DNA of 64,000 bases from JAVVTR01 sp036653535 (GCA_036653535.1 JAVVTR010000003.1:67194-131193); one strand, 5' to 3'. Counted from the stretch's first letter, positions 25,135-34,798 are shown. Numbers and translations: made by a program. Notes: generated from the letters alone by a model not told the origin.

Positions 25135-26952
25135 TCATTCCACCACCGTAACACTGCCTGTCTTTTTAAATATTTCCCCATTTCTCTTAAGGGAAATCTT
25201 ATAAATATATATATCTGGCTTTACTCTTACCCCTTTAAATGTGCCATCCCATCCCGAATTAGGATCATGGCTTTTAAAAATCATTTTACCCGAATACTGA
25301 AAAATATAAAAATCATATTCATCCCCTTCATAAAATAAACCTATAGGTTTATAAGTGGAGGTATATCCTCCCGGTTTAAATCCTGTAGGCATGTAAAATT
25401 TCGGATTTTCCGAGTCCATGAACCCTAATTCATTAGAACGCACCCTTTCTAGACTTTCGCCCTTTTCCTTGGCTAATACATAAAAAAAAGTTTTAGCAAT
25501 AACCTCCAAAGAAGAATAAGTGTAAGTAAACTCATATTCCAAATTAGGATCTCTACTGGATAGAGCTGCTATTTCTCCTATTTTTTTAGGGGGATCCAAA
25601 GAAGTATAAGCGTATATCTCAAAGCAATCCAAAAGGTTCTGACTTTGCCAATACGCATAAGTATTCCATGTTAAAGTAAGAGTAGTGATCTCCTTGCTAC
25701 GCAACTTCAAACAAATCGTTTGATGAGAAGCTGTTTTTAAAACCACCCTACCACAAGTATCCTTAAGAAGAGCATAGTAAGAATATGGCATTTTCGCTGC
25801 GTCCACCCCTACATCTTGCCATAAATAATTTTGAATTAAATCGGAATAAGAAATATTACTTATTTTTTTTGCCTTATTACTATCGCTTTGATAACGATAA
25901 ATTTCTATTCCTCCAAAAACCGATTGGGTATCTATAACAAAAGATAAAAGCGGATGCTGTTCCTTTGTAACCTCGACCTTGCGCAATATAAAATAATCGG
26001 GTGTTTTAGGAAAGGCAATAATAACACTATCCGATAAAGCGGAAGAAGTATATCCAGAAGAATTTTCTTTAGAACTTATTTTATAATATTTATAAGAGGG
26101 ATTACTTACCGCCGGATAAACAAAATTAATATTAGACCTATACGCACAAGCGTTCAATTTATTATAAGGAAAATCTTTGCCGAACTTTCCATATAAATAC
26201 AAACTATCGGTATGTGCCAATGCCTCTAAAGGAGAAGTGCAAGAGATATAAATACTATCCCCGCAACTTTCGTATTTTACTGTAGTAAGAAAAACATGGC
26301 GAGAAGTAGAGTAAATACTTCTATTGTTACACCCATCTAAAACCGCTATTCTATATTTTTGCAAAGCCAAAGGATCGGATTTGCTATCCATATAGAAAGT
26401 ATTAGAGGTTCCCACCAAGGTGTCTATTTCTATGGGAAAACCAGCATCTTCTCTCGTAACTACATAACCCACGGCATCCACCACCAAAGACTTAGGCCAA
26501 CCCAATGCCACTTTATTATTGGGTTCCACCGTAAGAGAATCTATTTCTAAACCGGAGGGTGGCGTATGATCTTGCACATTCAACTCCAAAGTAGTAGAAG
26601 TAGTAATAAAAAAAGTATCTATCCCACGCATTTGCCACAAAGAAAGACGATAAGAAATTAATTCTGAACAGGCATACACCGAATCTTGATAAGTCTGCAT
26701 GGAAGCTGGCAACACCCTTATATCTTGCCACATCCCATGTCTATATCTTTGCACACTAATTTTCCAATTTTCCAAATCGGGAAGCAAAGCACTGGCATCC
26801 CAATATAAGTAAACGATGCCTTCTTTTATTCCTTGAAGATTCTCGGCTCGGCCATTTAATTCAAACGGAGAAATCGATTTCTGCGGGTTTGCATATCCCT
26901 CCCTACAGAAAATTCCTAAAAACAGCAATAGTATTAACCGTATAAATTTCAT
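25135..26952 (-). CDS. Secreted beta-domain protein with gliding/T9SS-type C-terminal domain
   Basis: 605 residues. A signal peptide occupies 1-21. Several beta-sandwich (fibronectin-like) segments follow without a recognisable catalytic motif. The last 90 residues ('FYMPTGFKPGGYTSTYKPIG', then 'YDFYIFQYSGKMIFKS', 'GWDGTFKG', 'DIYIYKISL') match the CHU_C/gliding-motility-associated C-terminal pattern, which serves as a type B secretion signal for the type IX system in Bacteroidota. I therefore infer surface export through T9SS. It follows the M16 pair by 66 bases on the same strand. No adhesin or enzyme function can be assigned. Confidence 0.8.
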   Translation of the reverse strand: MKFIRLILLLFLGIFCREGYANPQKSISPFELNGRAENLQGIKEGIVYLYWDASALLPDLENWKISVQRYRHGMWQDIRVLPASMQTYQDSVYACSELISYRLSLWQMRGIDTFFITTSTTLELNVQDHTPPSGLEIDSLTVEPNNKVALGWPKSLVVDAVGYVVTREDAGFPIEIDTLVGTSNTFYMDSKSDPLALQKYRIAVLDGCNNRSIYSTSRHVFLTTVKYESCGDSIYISCTSPLEALAHTDSLYLYGKFGKDFPYNKLNACAYRSNINFVYPAVSNPSYKYYKISSKENSSGYTSSALSDSVIIAFPKTPDYFILRKVEVTKEQHPLLSFVIDTQSVFGGIEIYRYQSDSNKAKKISNISYSDLIQNYLWQDVGVDAAKMPYSYYALLKDTCGRVVLKTASHQTICLKLRSKEITTLTLTWNTYAYWQSQNLLDCFEIYAYTSLDPPKKIGEIAALSSRDPNLEYEFTYTYSSLEVIAKTFFYVLAKEKGESLERVRSNELGFMDSENPKFYMPTGFKPGGYTSTYKPIGLFYEGDEYDFYIFQYSGKMIFKSHDPNSGWDGTFKGVRVKPDIYIYKISLKRNGEIFKKTGSVTVVE

Positions 26953-27018
26953 TTACTTTATGCCTAAAATTATGCCTAAAAAACACAGCCTAAAAGCATT
27001 CTCATTTTTAAAATGTAT

Positions 27019-28266
27019 TTACCCCGCAACCACACAAAAAAGAGTATTAGGATCAAAATATTTTTTAGCCGTTTCTTTTATTTGATAAGGCGTAATATTT
27101 CTCAATCTCTGATCGAATTGCTCGTAAAAATGCTCATCCAAACCAAACATTAAATGAAATTTTGTTTTCTCGGAAATATCAAAAGTTCCATCCATTTCTC
27201 TTAGAAATTCTCCAGCATAGGAATGACGCACCAAATCCAATTCTTGCTCCGAAATTTCTTCTTCACAAAGCAATTTCATTTCCTTTTGAATTTCTTTGAT
27301 TATCGCCTCTTCCTTTGACGATTTCACCTCCGAAGCAATCATCCATACAGTACTGTAGCGTAAAGGGACCATATAAGAAGAAATACCATAGGTGTATCCT
27401 TTTTCTTCCCTAATATTTTTCATAATACGAGAACCAAAATATCCACCAAAAACATAATCTAAAATTTTAAAATCAAAAAAATCAGGATGTTTGGGTCCTA
27501 TAACCATTTTTCCCATACGTACGGATGTTTGCACTGCATCCTTTTTCTCTATTTTTCTTTTCTCTGGTAAGGGCTTTTCCCATGGCAATTCTCCACAGGG
27601 TAAAACTCTTGCCTTGCCAGTCCAATCTCTGCCACCAAAAGAATGATTCAGCACCTTAGTAATTTCATCCACATCATAGCTTCCCGATAATACCATATTG
27701 CAATTCTCGCTTACGTAAGCTTGTTGATAAAATTCCAACACATCCTCTCTGTTTAAATGGTCGAAATCCGCTTCTTCCAACACTTGCCCATAAGGATGAC
27801 TTGGTCCAAAAAGCATCTGATAAAAGGCCTTACGCGAAATTTCATTGACCTTTTGAAGGCTCACCAAAAATTTATGATGCAATTTTTGCTTATATATTTC
27901 TATCTCTTTTTCCGGGAATATGGATCTTTTAATCAAATCCTCACAAAGCGGTATAATTTCTTTTAAATAACGGGACATACAATAAATTACAATAGAAGAT
28001 TGGTCCCTATCCGAATCTTTTTCTATATAGGCGCCATAATAATCTAACTTATCGGATATTTCCTCTGCGTTCCAAGTGGAGGTACCCTCTGTAAGTAAAG
28101 AGCAACAAGCCTGAGCGGTCATACGCTTATTTTGGAAAAAACTTCCTGCCTCAAAAATAAATTCCAAACGTACCAAATCTAATTTCTTATCGTCAAAGGC
28201 ATAAACAGAAATTCCGTTATCCAAACGAAACTCTCTTGGTTTAAGTTTATTATAATCGAATATCAT
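27019..28266 (-). CDS. M16-family peptidase-like protein, predicted inactive partner subunit
   Basis: About 415 residues from the ATG at 28266, which shares its A with the stop codon of the upstream M16 gene (TAATG). A longer frame starting at 28308 is less likely. The position of the HxxEH zinc motif is replaced by 'ACCSLLTEG', so catalysis is lost. The C-terminal Arg/Tyr substrate loop is kept in 'RIMKNIREEKGYTYG'. This is the usual arrangement of a two-subunit M16 peptidase in which one subunit holds the zinc site and the other helps bind the substrate. It is stop/start coupled with the active subunit. The family is secure and the inactivity is visible in the sequence. Confidence 0.93.
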   Translation of the reverse strand: MIFDYNKLKPREFRLDNGISVYAFDDKKLDLVRLEFIFEAGSFFQNKRMTAQACCSLLTEGTSTWNAEEISDKLDYYGAYIEKDSDRDQSSIVIYCMSRYLKEIIPLCEDLIKRSIFPEKEIEIYKQKLHHKFLVSLQKVNEISRKAFYQMLFGPSHPYGQVLEEADFDHLNREDVLEFYQQAYVSENCNMVLSGSYDVDEITKVLNHSFGGRDWTGKARVLPCGELPWEKPLPEKRKIEKKDAVQTSVRMGKMVIGPKHPDFFDFKILDYVFGGYFGSRIMKNIREEKGYTYGISSYMVPLRYSTVWMIASEVKSSKEEAIIKEIQKEMKLLCEEEISEQELDLVRHSYAGEFLREMDGTFDISEKTKFHLMFGLDEHFYEQFDQRLRNITPYQIKETAKKYFDPNTLFCVVAG

Positions 28267-29516
28267 TAATTTTCTGTTTTTTTTGCATGATAATACAAGG
28301 TACTGCAATTCTCTTCTTGAAGAAAGGTCTTGGTCGCATTTTTAATTTTTTCCGAACTCACTTTCCAATATTTGTCATCTTCTAAATTTAATTGCTGTGC
28401 TCCTCCCATCAATTCAAAATAGGCCAAATTCATTGCTTTATCTAAAGCTTTCATATTAGAAAAAAGCAAAGAGGTTTCTAATTTGTTTTTTACTTTTTGT
28501 AATTCATGATCTTCGGTTCCTTTAGTTTGCAATTTATCTATTTCTTTAAAAATACCCTCTTCTGCTCTCTGAAAAGAAACTCCTTCTTGTAAATTGCCGG
28601 ATATAACAAAAGTCCCTGGATCTATATCCGCCGATACATACGCATTTAAATCATTAAATAATCTTTGATTTTTAACCAATTCTACATAAAATCGAGAAGA
28701 TTTTCCATTGGAAAACACATCGGAAATTAAGTCGAAGGTATAAAAATCTTCCTCCATTCGTGCCCCTATATGATAAGCCTTATAAATGGCATCGGAAGGC
28801 ACTTCTCTATATACACAGGCATGCCGAGCTCGTGTTTGGATAGGTTCTACGGGAAGCTTACGTAAAGGGCGATTTCCACGAGGAATACCGCCAAACCATT
28901 TTTGACTCCTTTCAAATATATCTAAAGCCTCTACATCGCCTGCCACCACTAATATTGCATTATCCGGACGATAATAAGTGTGATAAAAAATTTTAACATC
29001 CTCCAAGTTTATACTTTCTATATGAGAAATATCTTTTCCTATAGTAGACCAAGCGTATGGATGACGAACATAACACAAAGGTCGCATAATTAAACTGGCA
29101 TCTCCATAAGGTTGATTTAAATAACGTTCTTTAAATTCCTCGCTAACCACTCCTTTTTGCACTTTCAACTTTTTTTCCGTTATGGAAAGTGACAACATTC
29201 TATCACTTTCCAAGCGAAATGCCGTTTCTAAATTATCTTTAGGTATGCTAATATAATAATTAGTAAAATCATTATTCGTAAAAGCATTATTTTCTCCGCC
29301 TACTTTTTCTAATTCTTCATCAAAATCCTTCACGTGTTTAGACCCACTAAACATAAGATGTTCAAATAAATGTGCAAATCCGGTTTTATTCGGATCCTCA
29401 TCTTTGGATCCCACATCGTAAAGTAAGTTAAAAGCAACTATAGGCGTAGAAGTATCCTTATGTACCAATACTTTTAAGCCATTATCTAAAACACAGGATT
29501 CATAATCTATATGCAT
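28266..29516 (-). CDS. M16-family zinc peptidase, catalytic subunit
   Basis: 416 residues. The inverted zinc motif is 'HLFEH' (H49, E52, H53), followed about 74 residues later by the third ligand Glu in 'VVSEEFKERY'. M16 enzymes degrade short peptides within a closed chamber. There is no signal peptide, suggesting a cytosolic location. The gene overlaps purD by ten bases and joins the inactive partner through TAATG. Co-regulation with purD is a matter of position. The identification is secure. Confidence 0.95.
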   Translation of the reverse strand: MHIDYESCVLDNGLKVLVHKDTSTPIVAFNLLYDVGSKDEDPNKTGFAHLFEHLMFSGSKHVKDFDEELEKVGGENNAFTNNDFTNYYISIPKDNLETAFRLESDRMLSLSITEKKLKVQKGVVSEEFKERYLNQPYGDASLIMRPLCYVRHPYAWSTIGKDISHIESINLEDVKIFYHTYYRPDNAILVVAGDVEALDIFERSQKWFGGIPRGNRPLRKLPVEPIQTRARHACVYREVPSDAIYKAYHIGARMEEDFYTFDLISDVFSNGKSSRFYVELVKNQRLFNDLNAYVSADIDPGTFVISGNLQEGVSFQRAEEGIFKEIDKLQTKGTEDHELQKVKNKLETSLLFSNMKALDKAMNLAYFELMGGAQQLNLEDDKYWKVSSEKIKNATKTFLQEENCSTLYYHAKKTEN

Positions 29517-30793
29517 AATAAATCCTTTCCTATATCCCCTCTAAAATATCTATCTTTAAATTTCACCTTGTCTACTTGCGTGTAGGTCTTTTTTATTGCG
29601 GTTCGCAAATCCGGATCTAAAGTGGTAACAGCAATCACTCGCCCGGCATTCGTTCGCATAGTTCCCAATTCATCCACAAAACTTCCTGCGTGAAAAAGAT
29701 AGGTTTCCGCCGCTATATCGGCCCCTATTTCTATGGGATAATTGGTTTTATATTTTTCCGGATATCCTCCCGAAGCAAGCATAACACAAACGGCAAACTC
29801 CGACTTAATCTTTAATTTTATTTCGTCTAATTTTTTAGGGGCAACCGACGAGAGTAGTTCCACAAAATCGCTTTCTATACGTGGTAGCACAACTTCTGTT
29901 TCCGGATCCCCCATACGCACATTATATTCAATAACATAGGGTTCATCCCCCACTTTCATAAGGCCAATAAATAGAAATCCACTATAAGGTATTTTTTCTT
30001 TTTGAAGTTGAGATAGAGTAGGAATAATAATTTTTTCTTCCACTTTTCTCATTAAAGCATCCTCCACAAATGGAACTGGAGAAACTGCTCCCATTCCTCC
30101 GGTATTAAGCCCTTGATCCTTTTCTCCTATTTTCTTATAATCTTTAGCGGATGGTAGTATTTTGTAATTTTTTCCATCGGTTAAAACAAATACCGAAAAT
30201 TCTATTCCTTGCAAAAACTCTTCTATAACTAATGTTTCAGAAGCTGATCCGAATTTTTTTTGCAATAACATTTCCTCCAAAGCCTCTTCTGCTTGTTGCA
30301 AATTTTCTGCAATAAGTACCCCTTTCCCGGAAGCTAATCCATCGGCTTTTAATACATATGGTGGTTTCAACGTTCTTAAAAAAACTCGGGCCGATTCTAT
30401 TTGATCGGATTTAAAACTTTGATAGGCCGCAGTAGGAATACCGGCTCTTTTCATGAAATCCTTGGCAAAACTTTTACTACCTTCTAAACGGGCACCCGAC
30501 TTACAAGGACCTATAATCTTAATATCTCGCATCGTACTATCCGCCAAAAAATAGTCGTGTATTCCTTTTACTAAAGGAAGTTCGGGCCCTACCAATATCA
30601 TTCCTATCTGCTTCTTTATTGCAAAATCTTTAATAGAAGCGAAATTTTCTATATCCAATGGAATATTTTCAGCCCAAAGTGCTGTACCTGCATTGCCAGG
30701 AGCCGCATACAAAGCTTCTGTTTGTGGACTTTCTATTATTTTTTTAATAAATGCACTTTCTCTCCCTCCGGAACCTAAAACAAGAATATTCAT
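29507..30793 (-). CDS. purD: Phosphoribosylamine--glycine ligase
   Basis: 428 residues, normal length. It makes GAR from phosphoribosylamine, glycine and ATP in purine synthesis. The N-domain opens 'NILVLGSGGRESAF'. The ATP-grasp region has 'VLKADGLASGKGV' and 'EEFLQGIEFSV', and 'GGMGAVSPVP' and 'YNVRMGDPETEVVLPRI' are conserved GARS motifs. A -7 element (30867-30874) lies above it, in a divergent pair with the lipoprotein promoter. The gene heads a run with the two M16 peptidases. The identification is secure. Confidence 0.98.
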   Translation of the reverse strand: MNILVLGSGGRESAFIKKIIESPQTEALYAAPGNAGTALWAENIPLDIENFASIKDFAIKKQIGMILVGPELPLVKGIHDYFLADSTMRDIKIIGPCKSGARLEGSKSFAKDFMKRAGIPTAAYQSFKSDQIESARVFLRTLKPPYVLKADGLASGKGVLIAENLQQAEEALEEMLLQKKFGSASETLVIEEFLQGIEFSVFVLTDGKNYKILPSAKDYKKIGEKDQGLNTGGMGAVSPVPFVEDALMRKVEEKIIIPTLSQLQKEKIPYSGFLFIGLMKVGDEPYVIEYNVRMGDPETEVVLPRIESDFVELLSSVAPKKLDEIKLKIKSEFAVCVMLASGGYPEKYKTNYPIEIGADIAAETYLFHAGSFVDELGTMRTNAGRVIAVTTLDPDLRTAIKKTYTQVDKVKFKDRYFRGDIGKDLLCI

Positions 30794-30866
30794 GGCTTAT
30801 CTTTTTAATATACTTTTATTTTATGCCCTTGGGGTAAAAGGGCGTAAAATAAGACTAGTTATTTTG

Positions 30867-30874
30867 CAAAGTTA
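30867..30874 (-). promoter_or_regulatory. Putative -7 element for purD
   Basis: Minus-strand TAACTTTG fits TAnnTTTG, 74 bases above the purD ATG. Confidence 0.45.
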
Positions 30875-30882
30875 AGCAAATA

Positions 30883-30914
30883 TTTGTTTTATTTGGGTTC
30901 ATTTCCTATCTTTG
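30883..30914 (+). promoter_or_regulatory. Putative full promoter (-33/-7) for the lipoprotein gene at 30940
   Basis: TTTG at 30883-30886 and TATCTTTG at 30907-30914 are 20 bases apart, the spacing of Bacteroidetes primary-sigma promoters. The start codon is 26 bases beyond the -7 box. Confidence 0.6.
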
Positions 30915-30939
30915 TAAGCCTTACGTATTAAATAAAACG

Positions 30940-31428
30940 ATGAAAAAAATCTTCACTATTTTGGCTTCTATACTTACCTTAAGCCTATTTTGTACTTCTT
31001 GTAAGCGCGATCCGGAACCACTAAGACTACCTGGAATTTGGAGTGAACAAAAATTACCATATTACGATACCTTGCCCCACTCCATGCACTCTTTAAAGTT
31101 AGATTGCCCTGGAACCTTTGAAATGGTAATTACCTCCTACCACAAGATATATCCGGGTTCCGAAAGTTTAGAAGATACGGCCTACAAGGAATTTATTAAA
31201 GGAAAATACGTAGTAAAAGATGGTGCTATTTCTTTTAATGGCAATTATTATACCGGCCCCGATTTTCACATTTTGGCCGATAGTAATAACACTTCCTATT
31301 CCTACGGATTGTATATTTACAGTACCCAATATAAAATTGATGATACCCAGCTTACCTTAGGATTAAACGATATGAACCGTAACGATATAAGTACTTTTCA
31401 CCAAAAAGAAGCTTATACTTGCTACTAA
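30940..31428 (+). CDS. Predicted lipoprotein, lipocalin-like beta-rich
   Basis: 162 residues. The signal peptide ends in lipobox 'FCTSC' at about residue 21. The mature protein is rich in beta strands, with 'LPGIWSEQKLPYYD' near its start. That Trp-containing opening is shared by small lipocalin-like lipoproteins of Bacteroidetes, but I cannot confirm the fold. A promoter with matching -33/-7 boxes precedes it. The next lipoprotein follows at 31459, so the two are probably co-transcribed. Function unknown. Confidence 0.78.
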   Translation: MKKIFTILASILTLSLFCTSCKRDPEPLRLPGIWSEQKLPYYDTLPHSMHSLKLDCPGTFEMVITSYHKIYPGSESLEDTAYKEFIKGKYVVKDGAISFNGNYYTGPDFHILADSNNTSYSYGLYIYSTQYKIDDTQLTLGLNDMNRNDISTFHQKEAYTCY

Positions 31429-31458
31429 TCCATTGTGAACTCAAACCTTTATGGAGCT

Positions 31459-32625
31459 ATGTCTAACAAAACGCCTATTTGTCTTTTATTGTCTTTTTTT
31501 CTACTACTTTGCGGTTGTAGAAGTGCGGAAAAATGGTATGAACTTGGGCAATACGACAAAGCCATCCACAAAGCCATTCCCAAAGTTTTAAAAGATCCTA
31601 TTAAATTTTCTTCCGATCTAAAAGTAATACAACTCTCTTATCAAGCGGCGGTTCAAGAAGGTTTGGACCATATTGCAGCTCTAAAACGAAGTGGGGATCC
31701 TTCCATTTGGACCTCTGTTGTGGAGGAATATGAACTGCTATATTTAAGAGATAGTGCCCTTGCTTCCTTACCTACAGAAATAGTTCGCCAAATTTGCCCC
31801 TCCTTTCCAAATTACCACGACGATTTATACAATGCTAAATTGAAAGCCAGTGCTTATTTATACGCTTTAGGAAAACAATATTTAGATTCTGCCTCCGAGA
31901 CACAAAGGCAATATGCTCGAGACGCCTATAAGTGTTTTACCAAAATATCTACTTATTTTCCCACTTACAAAGAGGTGGAAGAACTTACCAAAATAGCACA
32001 AAAATTAGGTTCTATACATATTCTCTTTCGTATCTCCGATAATAGATATTGGGTAAATTTACCTATGCAGGCTCAGAATGTTTTATTTAATATTAACCCA
32101 AGCAGTTTAAATAATGAATGGTTACATTGCTATGGGGGCAACAACGCTTTGAATGCCATAGAATCCGGGGTAGAGTTTCAATACGTTATTAGTTTAGAGA
32201 TAACCGATATTCAACTTAGTCCACTAAAAAGAGAAAGCCAAAATTATATTTCTCAAAAGAAAAAGACGGTTTCTGTCGAAATTAACGACTCTACTACCGT
32301 ACAAAAAGAAATTACCATCGAATGTGAAGTAAATAAATTTCAAGAAAGCCAAATTTGCATTTTATATGGTCACTTGGAATTATATAACGTTTCGGCACAA
32401 AGAACAGAATACAAAAGCAATCTACAAGCGAATTATCCCTTTGTTAATGTATGGGCAGAAATAAAGGGTGATCCTAAAGCCTTGTCTCCCGAAGATGCAG
32501 ATTTAGCGAATTGGCATCCCGTTTATCCTCCTTCTCCAAGCACAATGATTGTTAATGCAGCTGCAAAATTAGCCGTCGAAACACATAAATCCATAGAATA
32601 TAGCATACGAAACTATATCGAATAA
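31459..32625 (+). CDS. Predicted lipoprotein with helical repeat N-terminus
   Basis: About 388 residues from the ATG at 31459, which follows 'GGAG' by five bases and directly precedes a signal peptide ending 'LLLCGC'. A longer frame from a GTG at 31435 would place extra residues before the signal peptide. The mature N-terminus looks TPR-like ('YELGQYDKAIHKAIPKVL', 'YLDSASETQRQYARDAYKCF'). The middle and end are beta-rich without a known motif. It is separated from the previous lipoprotein by about 30 bases and faces gyrB across a very long hairpin terminator. Function unknown. Confidence 0.82.
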   Translation: MSNKTPICLLLSFFLLLCGCRSAEKWYELGQYDKAIHKAIPKVLKDPIKFSSDLKVIQLSYQAAVQEGLDHIAALKRSGDPSIWTSVVEEYELLYLRDSALASLPTEIVRQICPSFPNYHDDLYNAKLKASAYLYALGKQYLDSASETQRQYARDAYKCFTKISTYFPTYKEVEELTKIAQKLGSIHILFRISDNRYWVNLPMQAQNVLFNINPSSLNNEWLHCYGGNNALNAIESGVEFQYVISLEITDIQLSPLKRESQNYISQKKKTVSVEINDSTTVQKEITIECEVNKFQESQICILYGHLELYNVSAQRTEYKSNLQANYPFVNVWAEIKGDPKALSPEDADLANWHPVYPPSPSTMIVNAAAKLAVETHKSIEYSIRNYIE

Positions 32626-32637
32626 AAGAATATATTC

Positions 32638-32704
32638 AAATAGAATAAACGGAGAGTCCCCAAAAGTTAGAAAAACTTTTGGGGACTCTCCGTTTATTCT
32701 ATTT
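32638..32704. terminator. Bidirectional terminator with a 31-bp perfect stem
   Basis: The left arm 32638-32668 is exactly complementary to the right arm 32674-32704, with a 5-base loop. The stem ends in AAATAGA/TCTATTT, giving a U-rich tail on either strand. It lies between the convergent lipoprotein gene and gyrB. Confidence 0.92.
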
Positions 32705-32721
32705 AGGAAAGAAAAGATTTT

Positions 32722-34701
32722 CTAAGCATCAATCTTAGCATATTTAGCATTCTTCTCTATAAACTCCCGACGGGGTGCTACCTCATCCCCCATCAGCATA
32801 GAAAAGACTCTATCACATTCCAAGGCATTCTCTATAGTTACCTGACGCAAGGTTCTAAAAGCAGGATCCATTGTTGTATGCCATAGTTGCTCGGAATTCA
32901 TTTCTCCCAAACCTTTATATCGCTGTATATGTACTCCTCTTTGTTGCTTTCCGTCGTTCATTTCCTCCACTATAGCCAAACGTTCTTCTTCCGTCCAACA
33001 ATAGCGTTCATTCTTCCCTTTTTTAATTAAATACAAGGGAGGAGTAGCTATATAAATATATCCATTCTCTATCATTTCTTTCATATGACGGAAAAAGAAA
33101 GTAAGAATTAAAGTAGTAATATGACTTCCGTCCACATCCGCATCCGTCATAATAATTACCTTATGATAACGAAGTTTTGTTATATTTAAAGCTTTACTAT
33201 CTTCTTCTGTACCAATAAAAACGCCCAAAGCGGTATATATGTTTTTTATTTCTTCACTTTCAAAAACTCTATGCAACATCGCTTTCTCCACATTCAATAT
33301 TTTACCTCTCAAAGGCAATATTGCTTGAAAACGGCGATCTCTACCTTGTTTGGCGGTTCCACCCGCTGAGTCCCCTTCGACCAAATAGAGTTCACATGCG
33401 GCAGGATCTTTATCCGAACAGTCGGATAATTTACCCGGCAAACTATTACTAGAAAACACACTTTTACGCTGTACTAATTCTCTTGCCTTACGAGCTGCAT
33501 GACGAGCGGTTGCAGCTAATATTACTTTTTCTACGATCATGTGTGCTTCCTTGGGATGTTCTTCCAAGAAATAGGCTAACATTTCTCCCACTAATTGAGA
33601 AACTGCCGGAGTTAACTCACTATTCCCTAATTTGGTTTTGGTCTGACCTTCGAATTGAGGCTCTGCCACCTTTACCGATATCACCGCAGTAAGCCCCTCT
33701 CTAAAATCGTCCCCCTTTATTTCTATTTTTTGTTTTTCTAACTTTTCTAACATACCCGACTTCTTAGCATAATCGCCTAAGGTCTTGGTAAGTCCCAAAC
33801 GAAAACCGGTAAGATGGGTTCCCCCTTCTATAGTATTAATATTATTGGCGTAAGAATGCAAGTTTTCCGAAAATCCATCGTTATATTGCATAGAAAGTTC
33901 CACTGGAATTCCGTTTTTTTCTCCTTCTATGTAAATGGGATCCTCCATTAGTGTATTACGATTGGCATCCAAATACTTAATAAAATCTTTTAAGCCTTCA
34001 GCCGAATAAAAATCTTCTGTACGAGCTTGCCCCTGTTCATCTACACTTCTTTTATCTATCAATTTTAATCGCAAGCCCTTATTTAAAAAAGCTAATTCTC
34101 TAATACGACTAGCCAAAATATCATAATCATAAACTAAAATAGAAAAGATACTGGAATCAGGTCTAAAAGTAACTAAGGTTCCTTGTTTATCACTATCCCC
34201 AACTATTTTTACGGAATAAAGAGGCTTCCCCTTTGCATATTCCTGAATATAGTGTTTTCCATCTCTAAAAACATCCACTTGCATGTGTTCCGACAATGCA
34301 TTAACACAAGAAACCCCCACTCCATGCAAACCACCAGAAACTTTATAGGTTCCTTTATCAAATTTTCCGCCTGCATGCAATACCGTCATTACTACTTCCA
34401 ATGCGGATTTCTTCTCCTTGGGGTGCATATCGGTAGGAATACCACGACCATTATCCATTACAGAAACGGAATTATCTTCCATTATGGTCACTGTTATTTC
34501 GGAACAATAACCCGCCAAGGCCTCATCAATAGAATTATCTATCACTTCATACACCAAGTGGTGCAATCCACGCATATTAATATCTCCTATGTACATAGCA
34601 GGTCTTTTCCTTACGGCCTCCAACCCTTCCAAGACTTGGATATTTTGGGCTGTGTAATCTCCCTGTTTCTGCATATCACTTCCTAAATCGCTCATAATCA
34701 A
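32722..34701 (-). CDS. gyrB: DNA gyrase subunit B
   Basis: 659 residues, the size typical of Bacteroidetes GyrB. The GHKL ATPase region carries 'YEVIDNSIDEALAGY', 'DNGRGIPTDMHPKE' and 'GGLHGVGVSCVNALS'. The TOPRIM part has 'EGDSAGGTAKQGRDR' and 'DADVDGSHI', and the C-terminus holds 'RYKGLGEMNSEQLW'. It introduces negative supercoils together with GyrA. The ATG at 34701 is chosen; the next ATG, two codons later, is equally possible. A promoter with TTG at 34756-34758 and TATCTTTG at 34728-34735 lies just upstream. The identification is secure. GyrB rather than ParE is favoured by the length and the 'GSDMQKQGDYTAQNIQVLEG' N-terminus. Confidence 0.96.
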   Translation of the reverse strand: MIMSDLGSDMQKQGDYTAQNIQVLEGLEAVRKRPAMYIGDINMRGLHHLVYEVIDNSIDEALAGYCSEITVTIMEDNSVSVMDNGRGIPTDMHPKEKKSALEVVMTVLHAGGKFDKGTYKVSGGLHGVGVSCVNALSEHMQVDVFRDGKHYIQEYAKGKPLYSVKIVGDSDKQGTLVTFRPDSSIFSILVYDYDILASRIRELAFLNKGLRLKLIDKRSVDEQGQARTEDFYSAEGLKDFIKYLDANRNTLMEDPIYIEGEKNGIPVELSMQYNDGFSENLHSYANNINTIEGGTHLTGFRLGLTKTLGDYAKKSGMLEKLEKQKIEIKGDDFREGLTAVISVKVAEPQFEGQTKTKLGNSELTPAVSQLVGEMLAYFLEEHPKEAHMIVEKVILAATARHAARKARELVQRKSVFSSNSLPGKLSDCSDKDPAACELYLVEGDSAGGTAKQGRDRRFQAILPLRGKILNVEKAMLHRVFESEEIKNIYTALGVFIGTEEDSKALNITKLRYHKVIIMTDADVDGSHITTLILTFFFRHMKEMIENGYIYIATPPLYLIKKGKNERYCWTEEERLAIVEEMNDGKQQRGVHIQRYKGLGEMNSEQLWHTTMDPAFRTLRQVTIENALECDRVFSMLMGDEVAPRREFIEKNAKYAKIDA

Positions 34702-34727
34702 TATTTTGTATTATAAAAAACAATAAA

Positions 34728-34758
34728 CAAAGATAACGTAAATATCCTTTTTTTACAA
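34728..34758 (-). promoter_or_regulatory. Putative full promoter (-33/-7) for gyrB
   Basis: On the minus strand TTG (34758-34756) is 20 bases from TATCTTTG (34735-34728), in turn 26 bases above the ATG. It forms a divergent pair with TACTTTTG at 34791-34798 in front of comB. Confidence 0.6.
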
Positions 34759-34790
34759 GGGAAATAGAGGTATAATTATTAACAATTTTG

Positions 34791-34798
34791 TACTTTTG
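34791..34798 (+). promoter_or_regulatory. Putative -7 element for comB
   Basis: TACTTTTG fits TAnnTTTG. It would give a leader of about 125 bases before the ATG at 34931. Confidence 0.4.

Noticed and set aside
28266..28308. Longer N-terminus for the inactive M16 subunit
   Set aside because: The 14 extra residues would overlap the upstream gene, while the ATG at 28266 shares the TAATG junction and directly precedes the conserved start.
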